Below are positions 26,041 to 39,330 of a stretch of DNA of 64,000 nucleotides, piece by piece. Origin of the DNA: Casuarius casuarius (lineage: Eukaryota; Chordata; Aves; Casuariiformes; Casuariidae); assembly GCA_003342895.1 (NCBI GenBank), contig PTFA01000041.1, forward strand, positions 4,888,304 to 4,952,303. Reading direction: 5' to 3'. Position numbers and translations under genes: made by a program. Within the stretch, counting starts at the first letter, position 1, and each line of letters starts with the position of its first letter. A model generated the notes under the pieces. It was not told where the DNA came from. It saw only the letters and a program-made list of their open reading frames with translations, and searched no databases.

Positions 26041-29000
26041 GAAGCCAAACTCGGGGCATGTGAGGAATCCTAAATTAAACACGAGGTGTCCTACTCCATT
26101 TAGGCACCTCAGTGTTTTGGCATTAGTCAAACAACGTTCTTGGATATCACTTTCAGATTCAGCTTCCAAGCTGAAAGGTCTTGTTTTAGGTTTAAGTGGT
26201 TTCCTAGATCTTACGTCCTGGTAGAAAAGGTATCTTGTCCTGGAAATGAGATAAACCTGTCACATAACAAAGGTGATATGAAGTTTAAGTTTTCATATCA
26301 TTTGGACCACATACACATAGTTAACATTACACTATTAATGTTGCCAGTTCCCTTGAGGGCAAAAGCAGTCTTCCCATCTTACTCTATGTTTGGCACCTTT
26401 TTCATCTAATATATTTCAGTAATTGGGTATTTGTATTCCTCAGCTAATTTTAACAGAACCTGCAGAAGCTGCATTTTGAATCTACGAGATCAAGCTGGCA
26501 AGTGGCATGAGTGGGTACTCAGATAATAATAATAAAAAGAAATGAACATTAGCTACAGCAAGTAACGCCTATGGATGAACGCAGCTTGATAGCATGCTTT
26601 GAGAAGGAGTTCACTTAAACTGTCTTCACTCCCTCACTCTCTTTGACCAGAGAAATAACACTCAGGACAAAGTACATTACAGCCTATTTCCAGAACCAAT
26701 TGTCTAGCAAAGAGACAAATCGAGGCGTACTAAAACAAGAAGCACTAATGCCTGACAGTCTATATACACTTTCTGAACCAAATGAGAGTGATGTATATAG
26801 TCTGACTCCAGAGTGCCAGGGCTGCAGAGGACGACAGCACTGGCAATATTTCCAACTCAGGCATTTATTTGCCCAGTTATAAACAGCCAAATCACCACTA
26901 CAGCAGATGGGGAACGTATTTTACAAAGAAGCCATAAGAAACATCTAAGGACCAAAACGTTATGCTCTCATTATTCTCCTCTGCACTTTTTTCTTTCCTA
27001 ATACTATACTCCCTCCTCTACAGCATATTTCAATTTGTACTTATTTCAGATTTTTTCAAAGCCCACGTTTTCCTTCAAAGCAAGCTTTGCACAATTTTTG
27101 CATCTCATATGAATGTCTGCATATTATTCGACCACTTCTCTCTGAACATCTATGTTTTTTGTTGGAGATTATTTTCAGTTCAAACTATTTTCTGTCAGCA
27201 TTTCTTCTCTTCTTCTCTATCTTCTGTAACTTCCACTACTGGCTCTCACTCTGCTATACCTTCGATAGATGACATGCTTTCACTGCCTTCCTTTCCATTT
27301 TCTTTGTACTCTCTTGGTCTTCTCCCTGACTCAAGGCAAGAAGCCGGTCCAGTTCATTTTCTACGTGACTTAAAGGAGCATTCTGAGAGGAATGGGTGAG
27401 AATTTGACCACTTCACCTTTTGAATAGAGATAAAGCTTTAGTCTTTTCTGTATTGTGCTTCTGTATATCAATGCCAAATCAGAGATCAACTACAAAAAGT
27501 AGACCTTCTCGGCCAGATATTTTAAAAAAATAATTTAACCTCAATTCTGCTCCTGCAAAGGTTATTTTTCCAGTTGATTACAGGAGTCACTTTATAGATT
27601 AGAGGTACCACCATGTTTAGAGTGCTCAAACACAAAAAATGTCAGAAAGGACAGTACTACCATGACATCTGCTTTTTTTTTTTTTAAACCCATCCTAACC
27701 GAGACTTTCAGAATCCACCTCGCTCCTCACACAGCTTTCACAGGGAGAGGATACATAGGAAACACTTAAACATGGAAAAAATGACTTCTTAAGAGAGCTT
27801 CTAACCTATTCCTAAACAGCAGGTCATTGTTCCCTTGCCTTGGATAGATTTAGCTGTAGGTCTTTATTTTACTCAAAGATCTCTTACTTACCAATGCCCT
27901 GACCTTGGCATCTGTGCTGCTACTCCTAAAGCTAATGTGATCTGCTCACACAATGCTGACTATTGCCAAGGAGCATAAGCAGCCTTAGTGATGTCATTGA
28001 ACTCATTAAAGATATAGTTGACTTCTTGGCCCTAGAAAACCTAATTATTAAATGTAACCTTAGCTGAAAACAGTAGCGCTTGTTGATAAGCAAAGCAAAA
28101 CAATAGGTGTTTTGTTCAAACATAAAAATAGTACTTGACCAATAAATATGAGCTCCCACTTTATAGCCGTGGCAAACTGTAGTTAACTGTGGAATTCCTG
28201 AGATAATTGATATAAAAAAAGAAGGGAGTATTTTGAAATACAACCACATGCATACTTTGCAAATCTAATTCCTACTGCAATTCACAGCATTAACAGCAGG
28301 TCTAGAAACCTCAGTGGTTCATTTTAGTAAACAGCAAATGCTGCACATTCTTACTCTGAAGATCTATTAGGAAGCTCACCCTAATGTGAGACAGTTATAA
28401 TCTATCTTCTGAGAATTATTTTAAAACACACCTTTTATAGCAAATGCAAAACACAATAACTGTGTTGTAAATGTGACTGCTGTATTTATTTGTTGCTACA
28501 GCTATGGATTGCAAATTTAGAAAGGAAAAATACACTTCACATACCACCACTAAGAGCCTTATGCTTCCACACACTATTAAACATGCCACCTCCCACTGGT
28601 GATATATAAATCACAGCACCGTTGAGTCAGTTTCTTTCTTTTAATGCATTTGCTTTTGAAATTTCTTAATTATGACCTAAGATTTAATGTATTTATTTTA
28701 TCTCTGATTGTACATAAAAAAAAAAAAAACCTACCCAAAGACTTCTGGGTCACTGCAGTCCATCAATAAAATTTACACACACACCTAACTCAGAGAAACC
28801 ACGTATTCTTGAAATAAAAATGCTAAAGGAACAGTTAAAAAGTAGGGCTTTTAAGTGAACTTTCTCCAGGGTCAAGATGCTGTCTTCAAAGTGCCTGGAA
28901 TATGCCTAAAGTATTTATGGACAACTTTCCCTCTCCTTCTCTCTCTATAAAGTAAGTTAAAAACAGTGCTCTCCAAACAGTGAAACACTTTACTGAACAG

Positions 29001-32000
29001 AATAACTAGCCCTAACTACTGAATCCTCAAAATAACTTTACTGGGTTTGGTGCAGCTTTCTAGATATTTCCTCTGGCTTATAAAACACGCCAGATTCAGT
29101 CACCTTGACCAAAAACCAGGCAGTTCATCTCTGCTTCAGTAAAGAAAATTCTCCAAGGAAGAGAATGAAATTTCTATTATTTGAGCTACTTAATGTTAGG
29201 TTGACTAAAGTTACCCTAGTTATTACTCTATGGAAAACAATGCTGTAGAGATAACATTAATCTCTGCAGAAGCGAATTCAAGACTTTCACATTTTTTTCT
29301 TTAGGTTTAGCAGCCCAATTTTGTGTAAAAATTTTCTCTCCTTCTTGCTGCATCCTTCAGGATTTCACAAGAAATTTTTGCATGAGACCTGGTCAACCTC
29401 AATCTAGAATCTACCAGTTAATATTTTGTAAAGCATCATTCTGGGTTTGAAGAATACCTGCTGAAGGCATTGAGAAATTAGTGCCAAAATTCTACTTTTC
29501 AGAAAGAAACAAATATGCCCATACATTGTATATAACAGTTTTATCATGTAAGAAAATAACATTAAAATATATGCAAATGGTTTAAAATAACTGTAGTTAA
29601 AAATACGTAGTACACTAGGGAAAGATAGTTCTAAGGGAAGTGAAATCATACACACATATGTAAGCTTCAAAGGGATAAAAGAACTTTTTTTGTGAACAGA
29701 GTGGGCATTTCTGACAGACGCCGAGATCAAATCACCCAGCCTTTACATCTAATACAAACTGTATTACAAAACTCGCTACACGTACGCATTGCAAAAAAAT
29801 GTATGTGATTTTAAACTCTTAACCACAAATTACAGACTTGCTTCCTGTGACTTTTTTTAAACAGATGGTCAGAAGTGAGGATGAAAGAAAGCATTTTTTG
29901 TGATCCATTGTTCATAAGAGAATGTTATCTTTGTTTTGTTTAAGTGCCACAGCTTGCTACAGTAATGAGCAGAACAGAATATCTTAAGGGTTAAGCCTTT
30001 AAATGAATAGATCCAGAAAGGGACACAATAACATTTTAATGCCTAGCAAGATAGTAAACACTGTGCATACTTGAAGGCCTTACTGTTTAAGGTCTCTTTA
30101 AAAAAATTGTATAAATCTCAAAGCAATAATTTTAATGTCAGAGTTTGTATCAATGCTGTATAATTATCTAATGCCTAATGTGTCCTTTTATGGAAGAAAA
30201 AGCATCACGTAATCACACCCCATAATTACAAAATATATATAATCCCTATTTATATATCTACATACGTCAGTATGAAATATGCCCATTATAATATTCTGTT
30301 AACCGAACCGGGCTAAAAATTTTAACTATCTCATTTTTTTTTCATAACTCTTCTTTTCTGCCTCTCCTGCTGCTTTTCTCTCTCTCTTCCATCTTACAGC
30401 ATCTGTACCATAACCATATGCAGTAAGGGGTCAAGATCTGTTATTTGCTACATAGTTACACCCAGTACAGTGGGGCCTGAGCTACATGGTGCTTCTGTAA
30501 TACACACGTTAAATCAAAGACCAAACAGCAGGCAAAGGCGTACAGAGAAGGGCAATTCAGCTCTCACTGGGCGTCCTCTGAACACAGGGAAGTTCAAGGA
30601 GCAGGATTTGGGGACTCAGTGCTGTACTGAGTGTATACTGCTCCATTTCACAGCGCTTTTTTTCTCTCGGAGAGCTCGGGGTTTTTGACAAACTTGTGAT
30701 CTGGTGCAAGGAACCAACAGACTCACAGTTTTCACTGATGTACCACGTCCCACCTTTGAAATATATCAGCCCTGCACTTGCGGCACGTTGCAGGGTCCCA
30801 GACACCATTCTGTTTACCACTATACAAGGACTGTATTTTATGTCTGCTCCTGCCAATGACATTCCAGGGCAGAGCACAAATTAATTGGAATAAAATATAA
30901 TTTTGTAAGAAATTATTATGACCATATTTTTTTCTTTATAAGGTGGATGACAACCTCCTAACTACAAATTAAAACTATTATGAAAGAGACTAAGAATTAC
31001 TTGAACACTCTCACTATTCAGTGTTTTTTTTTATGAATGCGAAGAGTGTGCTTAATTGCTTCAGCCACTAGAGATGGAAAACAAATCTGTCTAATCCTTT
31101 AAAATAAACTATTGTAGGTGTCAAGACTCTGACCACTGAATTGTTGCCAGGTAGCTCAATCCCATTCCTTTCAAATTAAAAATAGAATTTGAGTTACTGC
31201 TGCACTGCTCTAAACAGCAGGGGTTTAAACAGAAGAGTGAAGGATATTGAACAATTACAGCAAAAAAGCAAGAACTTGTCAACTACATCCACTTTGTCTT
31301 TTTTTGTGTTTCTACACCACAGGCACTTACAATCCTGAGCAGAAGCAGTCAAGGAAGTAAAAGCATCTGCTTTGCCTTGAGCAGCTCAGGTTCAGTCAGA
31401 AGGAGCCCAGGTGCTCGCCCTTGTACCTTCTCCCTTGGCATCACTGCCATTGCTTGGGTTGCCCTCTTCGGTCTGGCACACCAAGCAATCAACTTTCTTC
31501 TATTTATTCTGTTGAAGATGATCCTCATATTTTCCTGTTACTGATGTCAAACTGTAACAGGTACTTGTAATACTGAAAGAAGATTTGTGATTAGTTACTA
31601 CAATATGTCTTTTCATGCCATCTTCATTTTCTTGCAGGTCATCCACTTTCACAATGCTGAATACACCTAATATAGTTTCTGAGGACAAATACATGCCCAT
31701 GTCTATTAATGCTGGTCTAGTAATATTTGCATCGCATTTGGTCAACAATTTCCAATGCTGAGACCTCCTCTTAGGCACCTAAATCAAAATGAGCCAATTT
31801 AGCGCAGAAACCTCACAAATTTGTTTCAAAATCATGGATATTACATGTCAGTGAAAATAAGTCTTACTGGATTCCAGCAAATGGATGGCAGCATTAAATA
31901 TCTAAATTGGAAAATGCTGTCCTAAGTATGAACTTCTTAAATTGAAATGCTGAAGTGATCCTTATAGAGTGGCTATTTTGTGAATAACAGTAATGACGGA

Positions 32001-33113
32001 GAATTAAAATCTTATCTAAAAGGTATAAGGCCCCTAATATAAGAGAAATTTATGGGATTTGAAACAGTATTACCCTGTATTTTACTTAATGGCAAGCTAT
32101 TAACATAACAAAATAAATACAAATATCATGGAAACACAACAAAAAGGAACCAGGTCTGATTCCTTACATAAGAGCTCTTTATTATTCTAGCACAAAGAGG
32201 GAGAGGCACAGCACTACATGAATGTGCCTTTGGCTGCAGGATCACAAAAAAAGGGTGAGGCAATCTAAGTGATCAGTGTCACCCAGTCATGCCCCTTCCA
32301 TGGCCCCTTCATCCCAGTCCCAGCTCCATGCTCCTAACCCCAGCCTACCTCACCCCAGCTCTGGCTATCATCAGGCTCTTCGTGAGACTTGTGATGCCAC
32401 CAGCCCAGCAGAAAACCCACTGAGGTAGAAAAGACAGTTGCCTACGCCATCATGGAGCTAAACTGGCTCAGGAAACAGCCCCATGGCCCCCGAGCTGGCA
32501 CTGGGAGACAGTGAGACCACCAGAAACAGAGGAAGCCACCAGGGCACTGAAACAGTGCTCTTCCCAGTGTCTGTGAAACATCACACCAGCTGAGATGTTT
32601 ATAGAAACAGAGCATTGGAGCAAATGGGAATGGGAACTGGTTCTATACAGAGATAGGAACATCAGCGATTATGTCTTTAGGTTCACTTTCTCCATGACAC
32701 AGACGTTTTTATATACAATGTCTTCCAGTGAGCTAGAAAAACTACAAAATCAAGGAAACCTTGGAATTCACTGCAGTCAAGAAGCTTCATAGGATAATGA
32801 GCTCGTTCAGTAAAGTTTCTGAAATTCTGAATTAAACAATTTGATTGTTACAGTCATGTTTCAAAAAGGAGAAGCCATGAGATAAACAGCAATCTCAAGT
32901 AGAAAAATGCTCTGAAGTGTAGTAACTAACCATTTACTTTTAAAACAGTATAGGATCCCATCTAAGGCCGATCACATTCATGGGCATATTTTACAAAAGT
33001 TGGCATACTAATAGCCTACATGTATGGATGCAACAGAAATAATTGAAATCAAATTAAAAACAAGAGGAATCTGAGGTCACAAAGAAAAATCTTGGAAAAG
33101 GTATTTACAATGC

Positions 33114-33130
33114 AGTAACAACAACAACAA
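33114..33130. repeat. (AAC)n short repeat
   Basis: About five AAC units in 'agtaacaacaacaacaagc'. Confidence 0.8.
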
Positions 33131-35799
33131 GCACCCCAAGCTAGACTCTCTACATTTGTAGCTATCTGCATATTAAAAGAAATTCATATTCATATTCCCC
33201 CCAGAACATACTCCCTCTGTTCTTCCAAAGTCAAAGAAACTCATCTCTAACCTAATGCAATTTTTCTCACTATGCTTTTCAGCAGCTGTCTTTCCTGATT
33301 TCTAATCAAAGCTCACGATAACCGGCTTTGGCAACAGACTGTCGTTTCCCAGATGAGTAAGTAAACAAAGAATTTTTTCGCCTCTTCCACAGAACTCCGG
33401 ATGCATTTTGTGTTTTACCAAGAGGGAATTGATGAGTTCCATAGCTGGTCAACACCTCACATATACTTAATGAAGGAATGTCAGAGGTCTATGGTATTTG
33501 TATGCTTCAAAATGTAGACAGCTACACGACAAAGATAAATGCCAGCCTGGGAAACAAAAAATTTGACCACAGCAATTTATAAGAGTAGAAAATGAGAAAC
33601 CTTTAGATGACAATTGATTTAGATTTGACTGAGAAACAGGCATATGAAGAAAAAGTAAATTGGCGCATCATAAAAAAATCTCCACTTGGGGTTATTCTAA
33701 AGTATTCTTTAAATGGGGAGAAAAAAAGCTCATCACAACAACAACATTCACTGAAAGATTATATTGATTTAGTAGGCAGAGCCTGAGGGATGTCAAACCA
33801 GAAAATCACTATAATCAAGTACAAAGGAAATTCATCATGGCAAAAAGGAAGTGGGTGGATGCAACAAAGCTCATGAAAGAAACAAAAACAACACTGCCTG
33901 CTGTTAGATGCATTCTTTAAAGAACAAAAACAAAAACAAAGTGAATGCTAGAATGATTCCTAAGCAGTAAATAAACATACGAGAAATCTAACAGATAGAT
34001 ATTGTGAAAAAGTAATTAGGATATAAACTGTATTTTATTGATGAGACACTACGGAGTTCTTTAAGCAACCGTATCTTGTAACTGTGTTCTAAAGACAATT
34101 TTTACACTGAAGGCTCAAAACCAGAATATTTAAAAACATAGTATTTCCATTTGTTAGAGAGATTGCATAGAGAGAAAATCTATGCTAAATCCACCATTCT
34201 AAATTACTTTTCTATAATGAAACTGAAGAGTACTGAACAAAGTCCAACAGAGGCCAGGCTGTTGATAATTGACAAAATAGAAAACTTCAAATATCCTAGG
34301 ACAGGAAAGATTAAGTTTAATATTTCTCAAATGTATGGGTTTAAAATAATTTCATTCAACATTTATTCTCAGTCTTGAATAGAAGAGGAGGAAGAGGGGA
34401 GATTAAATGGCAGCTGAATTGAATGTTTCTTTCGGTGGTAATAAAATCTAGAGCACTGATGGGATGTTATGTAATCTAAACTAGCACAAACCACTTATGT
34501 TCTTCTCCAGGAGATGTGTGTGACATAAGGCCTGATCACTCCGTGCAATCTGGGAGCGGGAGCTGTTAATGGACAAAACACAAAACTACGCTTTGCACCA
34601 GGGAAAGTGTACAGTACTGGCTCCTAACGCAGAGCCGCAGTGAGATGTTCTGACAGCGAGTGTAGGAAAATAAGATTCAAAAATGTTTTATACTTTTTAA
34701 TGCCCTGCTTTTTGCACGTTCAACTCAAGACCATTTCTGTGATGCAGGATACTACAGTAGCCATGGGCTGCAAGCAGTTGGAAATCAAGTCAGAGAAGTT
34801 TAATATGAAGCACTCAGAAAACAGGCACACAATATCAGGCCATATAAATTTAGTATACCAGCAGCATAATTCCTGTTCCCCTCCACAGCCCTAAACTGTG
34901 CTATGCTATAGAATAGGTAAGGCCCTGAAAAGCAGCAGACAGCCTGTGAGTGGTGGTAGCTTTCCATGTTGCTGCTGCTAAGTGGCGTCCTCAGAGCCAC
35001 CACCTGAGCCAATACCACCACCTGCCATCATCAGTGGCGGTACTGGTAAAACAACATAACGTAACATAAAAATTGACTAATTGCATGATAACTGTCTATA
35101 GCTTTAGGGCACTATGTTCAGTAAAGGGTGTATTGTCATAGATTCAAATGGCAACTTAATGTATACATTGTTTTATACAGAACCAGACAGCCAGTGGGAT
35201 TCACCTAATAAAATAAAGACATCTACATCTGTGTTATTTATCTTAGTCAATTAATGTAAGTAAGGCACTGTTAAGACATATTTAGCTGGCCTGCTTAGGC
35301 ATCTGCTTTAGGATGAGGTAAATCACACCTTAGATCCCTTTGACTGTATTAATTAGATTTTTATTTTCTATAAGCAAAGCTCTCAGTGACTAGCTCAGTA
35401 TATGTTTATATCTAATTGGATAAATCCTATTTGCTTTGCCAACCACCTGCAACTGAGGAGTCAGGAAGCCAGTAAGTTGTGTATGCAATTAAGTTCACAA
35501 TAGTATAGACTTTTCATTTATGCATTTTTTCCTTGTTCTAATTTAGATTTTCCAACTTAAAAGAAATAAGAAGAGGTGAATTAGATCACAGAAAAGGTCC
35601 ATCTACCCCACATATTCTAACAGTGACAAACAGGAAATATCCAGGGAAGAGTATATGCATATAAAGAAGCCTCTCTGATATACACTTCCAGGCAATGCAA
35701 TTTGTATTACAGAAGTCTTTAGCTAGTTTGATATTTTGTGTTTAAGCTGAGATAAGAACTTAGCCCTCATAGGGTTTCAATAACAATTGTCTGTGTGAT

Positions 35800-35880
35800 G
35801 CTTCAGAGTTGCAAAGCACTTTACAAGTGCTAAGTATCACTATCCAATATATTTCACTTGTATTAGAGATTTGATGATGA
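35800..35880 (-). mobile_element. Possible MIR/L3-type tail fragment
   Basis: 'gttgcaaagcactttacaag' and 'tgctaagtatcactatcc' resemble the antisense tail shared by old MIR-like and L2/L3-type elements. It is short and diverged; it could also be another old repeat with the same 'aaagc[ag]ctttaca' core. Confidence 0.4.
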
Positions 35881-36579
35881 AATGCTCCGATTTAATAAGT
35901 CTATTTGTATGAGTACAAAATAATTCATCCAAAACTTGAAGTCTATTAGCTGCCAACCAGTCTAACAACTTACATGATTTTCTGATTAAAAGCACCCTGA
36001 AGACTACTGCAGTAATAATGAGATGTTTCTTAGAGAATCCAAACCAATATACTTATTTTAAAATGCTTATTATAACAGCAGCTTAAATGTAGTAGTTACA
36101 ACTTTTATTTTTCAGACATGCAAAAAACCAACATTTTGCCTCTATGGCGAAGTTACTTCTGTGTGAATTTTCAGAGCACTAGCTCTGAAGTTGCAACTTC
36201 CAACAGCATATTTAGTTTATGTGAAGGGCAAGCTAATTTACTCTATTTTTTACGCATTTTACACAAAAAGCACTTACAATAAATGCCCTCACCTCCAACA
36301 GCTCTCCTTTTCTTTTCCTTTCCTCCTAGTCCCAGCAAAAGTTCTCCAAAACTTAGTATGTTAGTATATTAACATTACAAAAAGAAATGCTTTTTACTGA
36401 GAAAATATTTCTAATAAATCACCTAACCTTACATGACTAGCAGAAAAATAATAATGTGCATACAAAAAAAAAAAAGCTTAGACAAGTCAGGGACTTTTCA
36501 TCAAAGACAGTCTATGCAAGACTACATAACAGTCAACACAAAAATGCTCAATGAATTGAGACGGTTTTCCCTGGCTGCA

Positions 36580-36865
36580 CAGCAGAGCCAGCAGGGACCT
36601 GAAGGTCATTAGTCTGAGGAGAATCAGCGGTACCTGGGTTATTCCTGACAGCCTCACCTTGTCCACAAAGATTTCTGATGTTGTGGGAATCCACAGCCAC
36701 TACAGACAATGTATTCCAGTGCTTCACCCTCCTTACCAATAGACAGACACCTTTTTCTGATGTTTAATTTGCACTACTTTTTATCCTATATGCTACTAAC
36801 AGGAAGAATAGATTACTCCCTTCTTCTGAGCAGCCTATATCATCATATCAGGGTGGCTCTCAGAG
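36580..36865 (-). mobile_element. CR1 LINE 3' fragment in antisense
   Basis: Read on the plus strand it is the reverse of the CR1 3' region: 'ggacctgaaggtcattagtc', 'acctgggttattcctgacag', 'aaagatttctgatgttgtgg', 'tattccagtgcttcaccctc' and 'tttctgatgtttaatttgca'. The order matches antisense CR1, with the element's 3' end near 36590. It is more diverged than the copy at 44540, so probably older. It lies in the same orientation as PARD3 transcription. Confidence 0.82.
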
Positions 36866-38314
36866 TTAGATACTAGAAAAGATCAGCACTTAAAAAACAG
36901 ACATGTATCATATTGAAAATCTTTTAAGAAAGAACCAATTTTCCATTAATAATTATTTCCTACAAAGTAAAATAAAAATCCGTTTGTATTTCTCTCATGC
37001 TAAGTCCTTTGTTATGCTGGCATTGCCAACATAAAATATTTAAAATTTGTGTTACTTATAGAGCCAACTATAATTATCTAGTGAGAAAAATTCCATTACA
37101 GGTCTTAAAATATTCCATTTTAAGGGATCGGCTACATTATGCAATGACTTCCTTAGCAATATTACAATTGCTGAGATTTCAGAATTCTTATATGATGTTT
37201 CAAATTATTCTCTGAACAATGTCTCCCCCAGTCTACTACATACTATGAAAGAATATCTACTACATACATATACTACACTGTCTACATAAAGAGCAGGAAT
37301 CTTTACAGTCTTATAGATTCTCAAAATGCTTTATCAAATAGTTTCTCATCTTACTTGAGTAAATGGTATTGACAGAACTTGTAGGAGTAGAGGACTGAAT
37401 ACAATTGCTATTTTGCCCTTGAAAAGCAAATTCTTCTCTAGCAGCTGTTCAGGTTCAGTCAAGAGGTTCAGCCATAAATAGGGCTACCATATGCAAAACT
37501 GCCAGGGAAATTTCTGAAAACAATATGTAGTTTTTCAAACTCAAGTTTAAGTAGGTAGAAATTGCACAGCAGAGTTTACTCAAAAGCTACAAACGTAATT
37601 AAGGCATTCTTTCCACTGAAGCACATCGACTTTTAGAGTACAATATGAAACCAATATCTTTCTTAAAAAAACAAAAACAAACAAGCAAACAAAAACAATT
37701 ATCAATGTTAATTTTGAAGTTAAAACTAATTGGGTCTATGGCTCTGTGACGTTTAAACAGCCACTGGGAAAGAAGCAGCTGATTAAGATATGGCAGTCAT
37801 GGACACATTGAAGAAACCTTTAAAGAATTAAATTTTGGAGTTAGTGAAATAGAGCCTGTTTAGTTAACGATTTTTGAGTCTTCAGAAGAATACAACCCCA
37901 GAAACATTCTAAAACTAACTTGACTCAACAAGCTGAATCTTCACTGCTTTCCTTCTTGCACACACTCCTGCCTGAGAAAACAGCATATAAAGGCAGAAGT
38001 AGGACTCATATCCACAGGTATGAGTTTAAGTTCTCTTATCAAGTAATGCAGAGAGACAGGCCAACGCAAGGTCCATACACTTGATCATTAAAATCCTTAA
38101 TAAAATTCTTTTAAAAATATTCATGTTTAACATATAAACATTTAATATTTAAATGCATTTAAATAACATTTAAGTAACATTTAAGTGCATTGGAGTACAT
38201 AGAGAGAACACAATGGCAATCCAGACATTACCATGTTCAGACAAAATACTTTGTCTTCTCCTAAGACAGGAAAGAGGACAGAGAATGATCCACGCAACAA
38301 GAAAGGAAAGACAG

Positions 38315-38450
38315 ACAAGCATAGTGGTTCTAATCCTGATCTTGCATGTAGAAGGTGCAGGTTTAACTGTCTGCTGCAAACTGCTGTGATTGCAGCTAAG
38401 TCACTTTGCGAGCAACAGCAATTCAGGTGCCTAGACATGGAAAACTAAGA
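38315..38450 (+). mobile_element. Possible MIR-like SINE relic
   Basis: It contains 'agtggttctaatcctgatct', 'gtctgctgc', 'gtgattgcagctaagtcact' and 'caattcaggtgcctagacat' in the order expected for the tRNA-derived and core parts of a MIR-like SINE. Divergence is high and the match is by eye only. Confidence 0.45.
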
Positions 38451-39288
38451 GCCCAAAGACCTATCCCCATAGGAATGGTAGATATGAAAAGGCCCAAGAG
38501 CAGCCTCGCATCCTTCCAGATGGGAGTTAGAGGCTGGGGAGCATGCTCTAGGACACCCAAAGCGGCACTAAACACCTACATTTAGGCATTGCATTTGTCT
38601 TTCATGGGGTATTCGCACATCTAATTTTCAGCAGCTATGTTAGGAAAACCAGATTTCCTACACAGACATTAGAGGAAAGCATTTTCCTAGAGTGCCTGCA
38701 GAGATATCATCTCTGTCCATTGACTGTATATAGATTTCTCCCTCCTACATTAGAATACCTATAGTAATTGTGTGTGAACAGCCTCCTCAGTGTCTCCATT
38801 TTATGAAAATTACAGTATTTCCAAATCTCACTCAGATACTGTAAAGTTAGATATGGAAGTGACGCTCATTCACTATGATATCAGAGGCATATAATAACAT
38901 AAGAGCAAAAGCCTAAAGAACTATGGACAGCCAAACCTTCATGAATGGACTTTCATTTGTACCATGCACAGAGAATAAACTTGGTCTATTTTGGACTTAA
39001 TGAATTAATATCAACTTTGTAACTAAATGACCTCAGGGCAGGATTAATACATACGGGTAGGGAGTATATACAACTCTGCCTCTAGCCATCTCACTTAGAT
39101 GCTCTGAATTGCCCTCCTGAGAATACTGCTTCTCTACTTGGACTATATAAATAGTTTAGCTTCCTAATTTAGCTACGAATAAGCTCCTTTTTGAAGCTTT
39201 GAATTATTTTTGATGGAACTTCTGTGGCTTTGGCTAGAACACATCCTGGCAGATTTAGGTCCAATGGAATCGCATCAAATTGGAGTAT

Positions 39289-39330
39289 TTCAGAGACATC
39301 CACTCATGCTTCAGAGATACCCATTCATCC
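39289..39330. repeat. 21-bp imperfect tandem repeat, two units
   Basis: A unit beginning 'ttcagagacatccactcatg' (39289) is followed at once by 'ttcagagatacccattcatc' (39310). This looks like a simple local duplication. Confidence 0.8.

Larger units (their letters stand above)
20613..35800 (-). other. PARD3: PARD3 intron, mostly featureless
   Basis: About 15 kb with no recognisable exon. It contains the small inverted repeat at 22944-22962, a 29-bp tandem duplication at 23677-23727, a small AP-1/MARE-bearing CpG patch near 25.9-26.1 kb, a pyrimidine-rich stretch near 26.97-27.3 kb, and a G/C-richer unexplained stretch near 32.2-32.6 kb. Its open frames are short and look like chance. Confidence 0.6.

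Noticed and set aside
26962..27399. 145-codon open frame rich in Leu, Phe and Ser, resembling a membrane protein
   Set aside because: It is produced by a pyrimidine-rich tract read on the plus strand; the hydrophobic look follows from T-rich codons.
37300..37385. Possible further MIR/L3 tail ('tctcaaaatgctttatcaaa')
   Set aside because: The similarity is limited to one short block and is not distinguishable from chance by eye.
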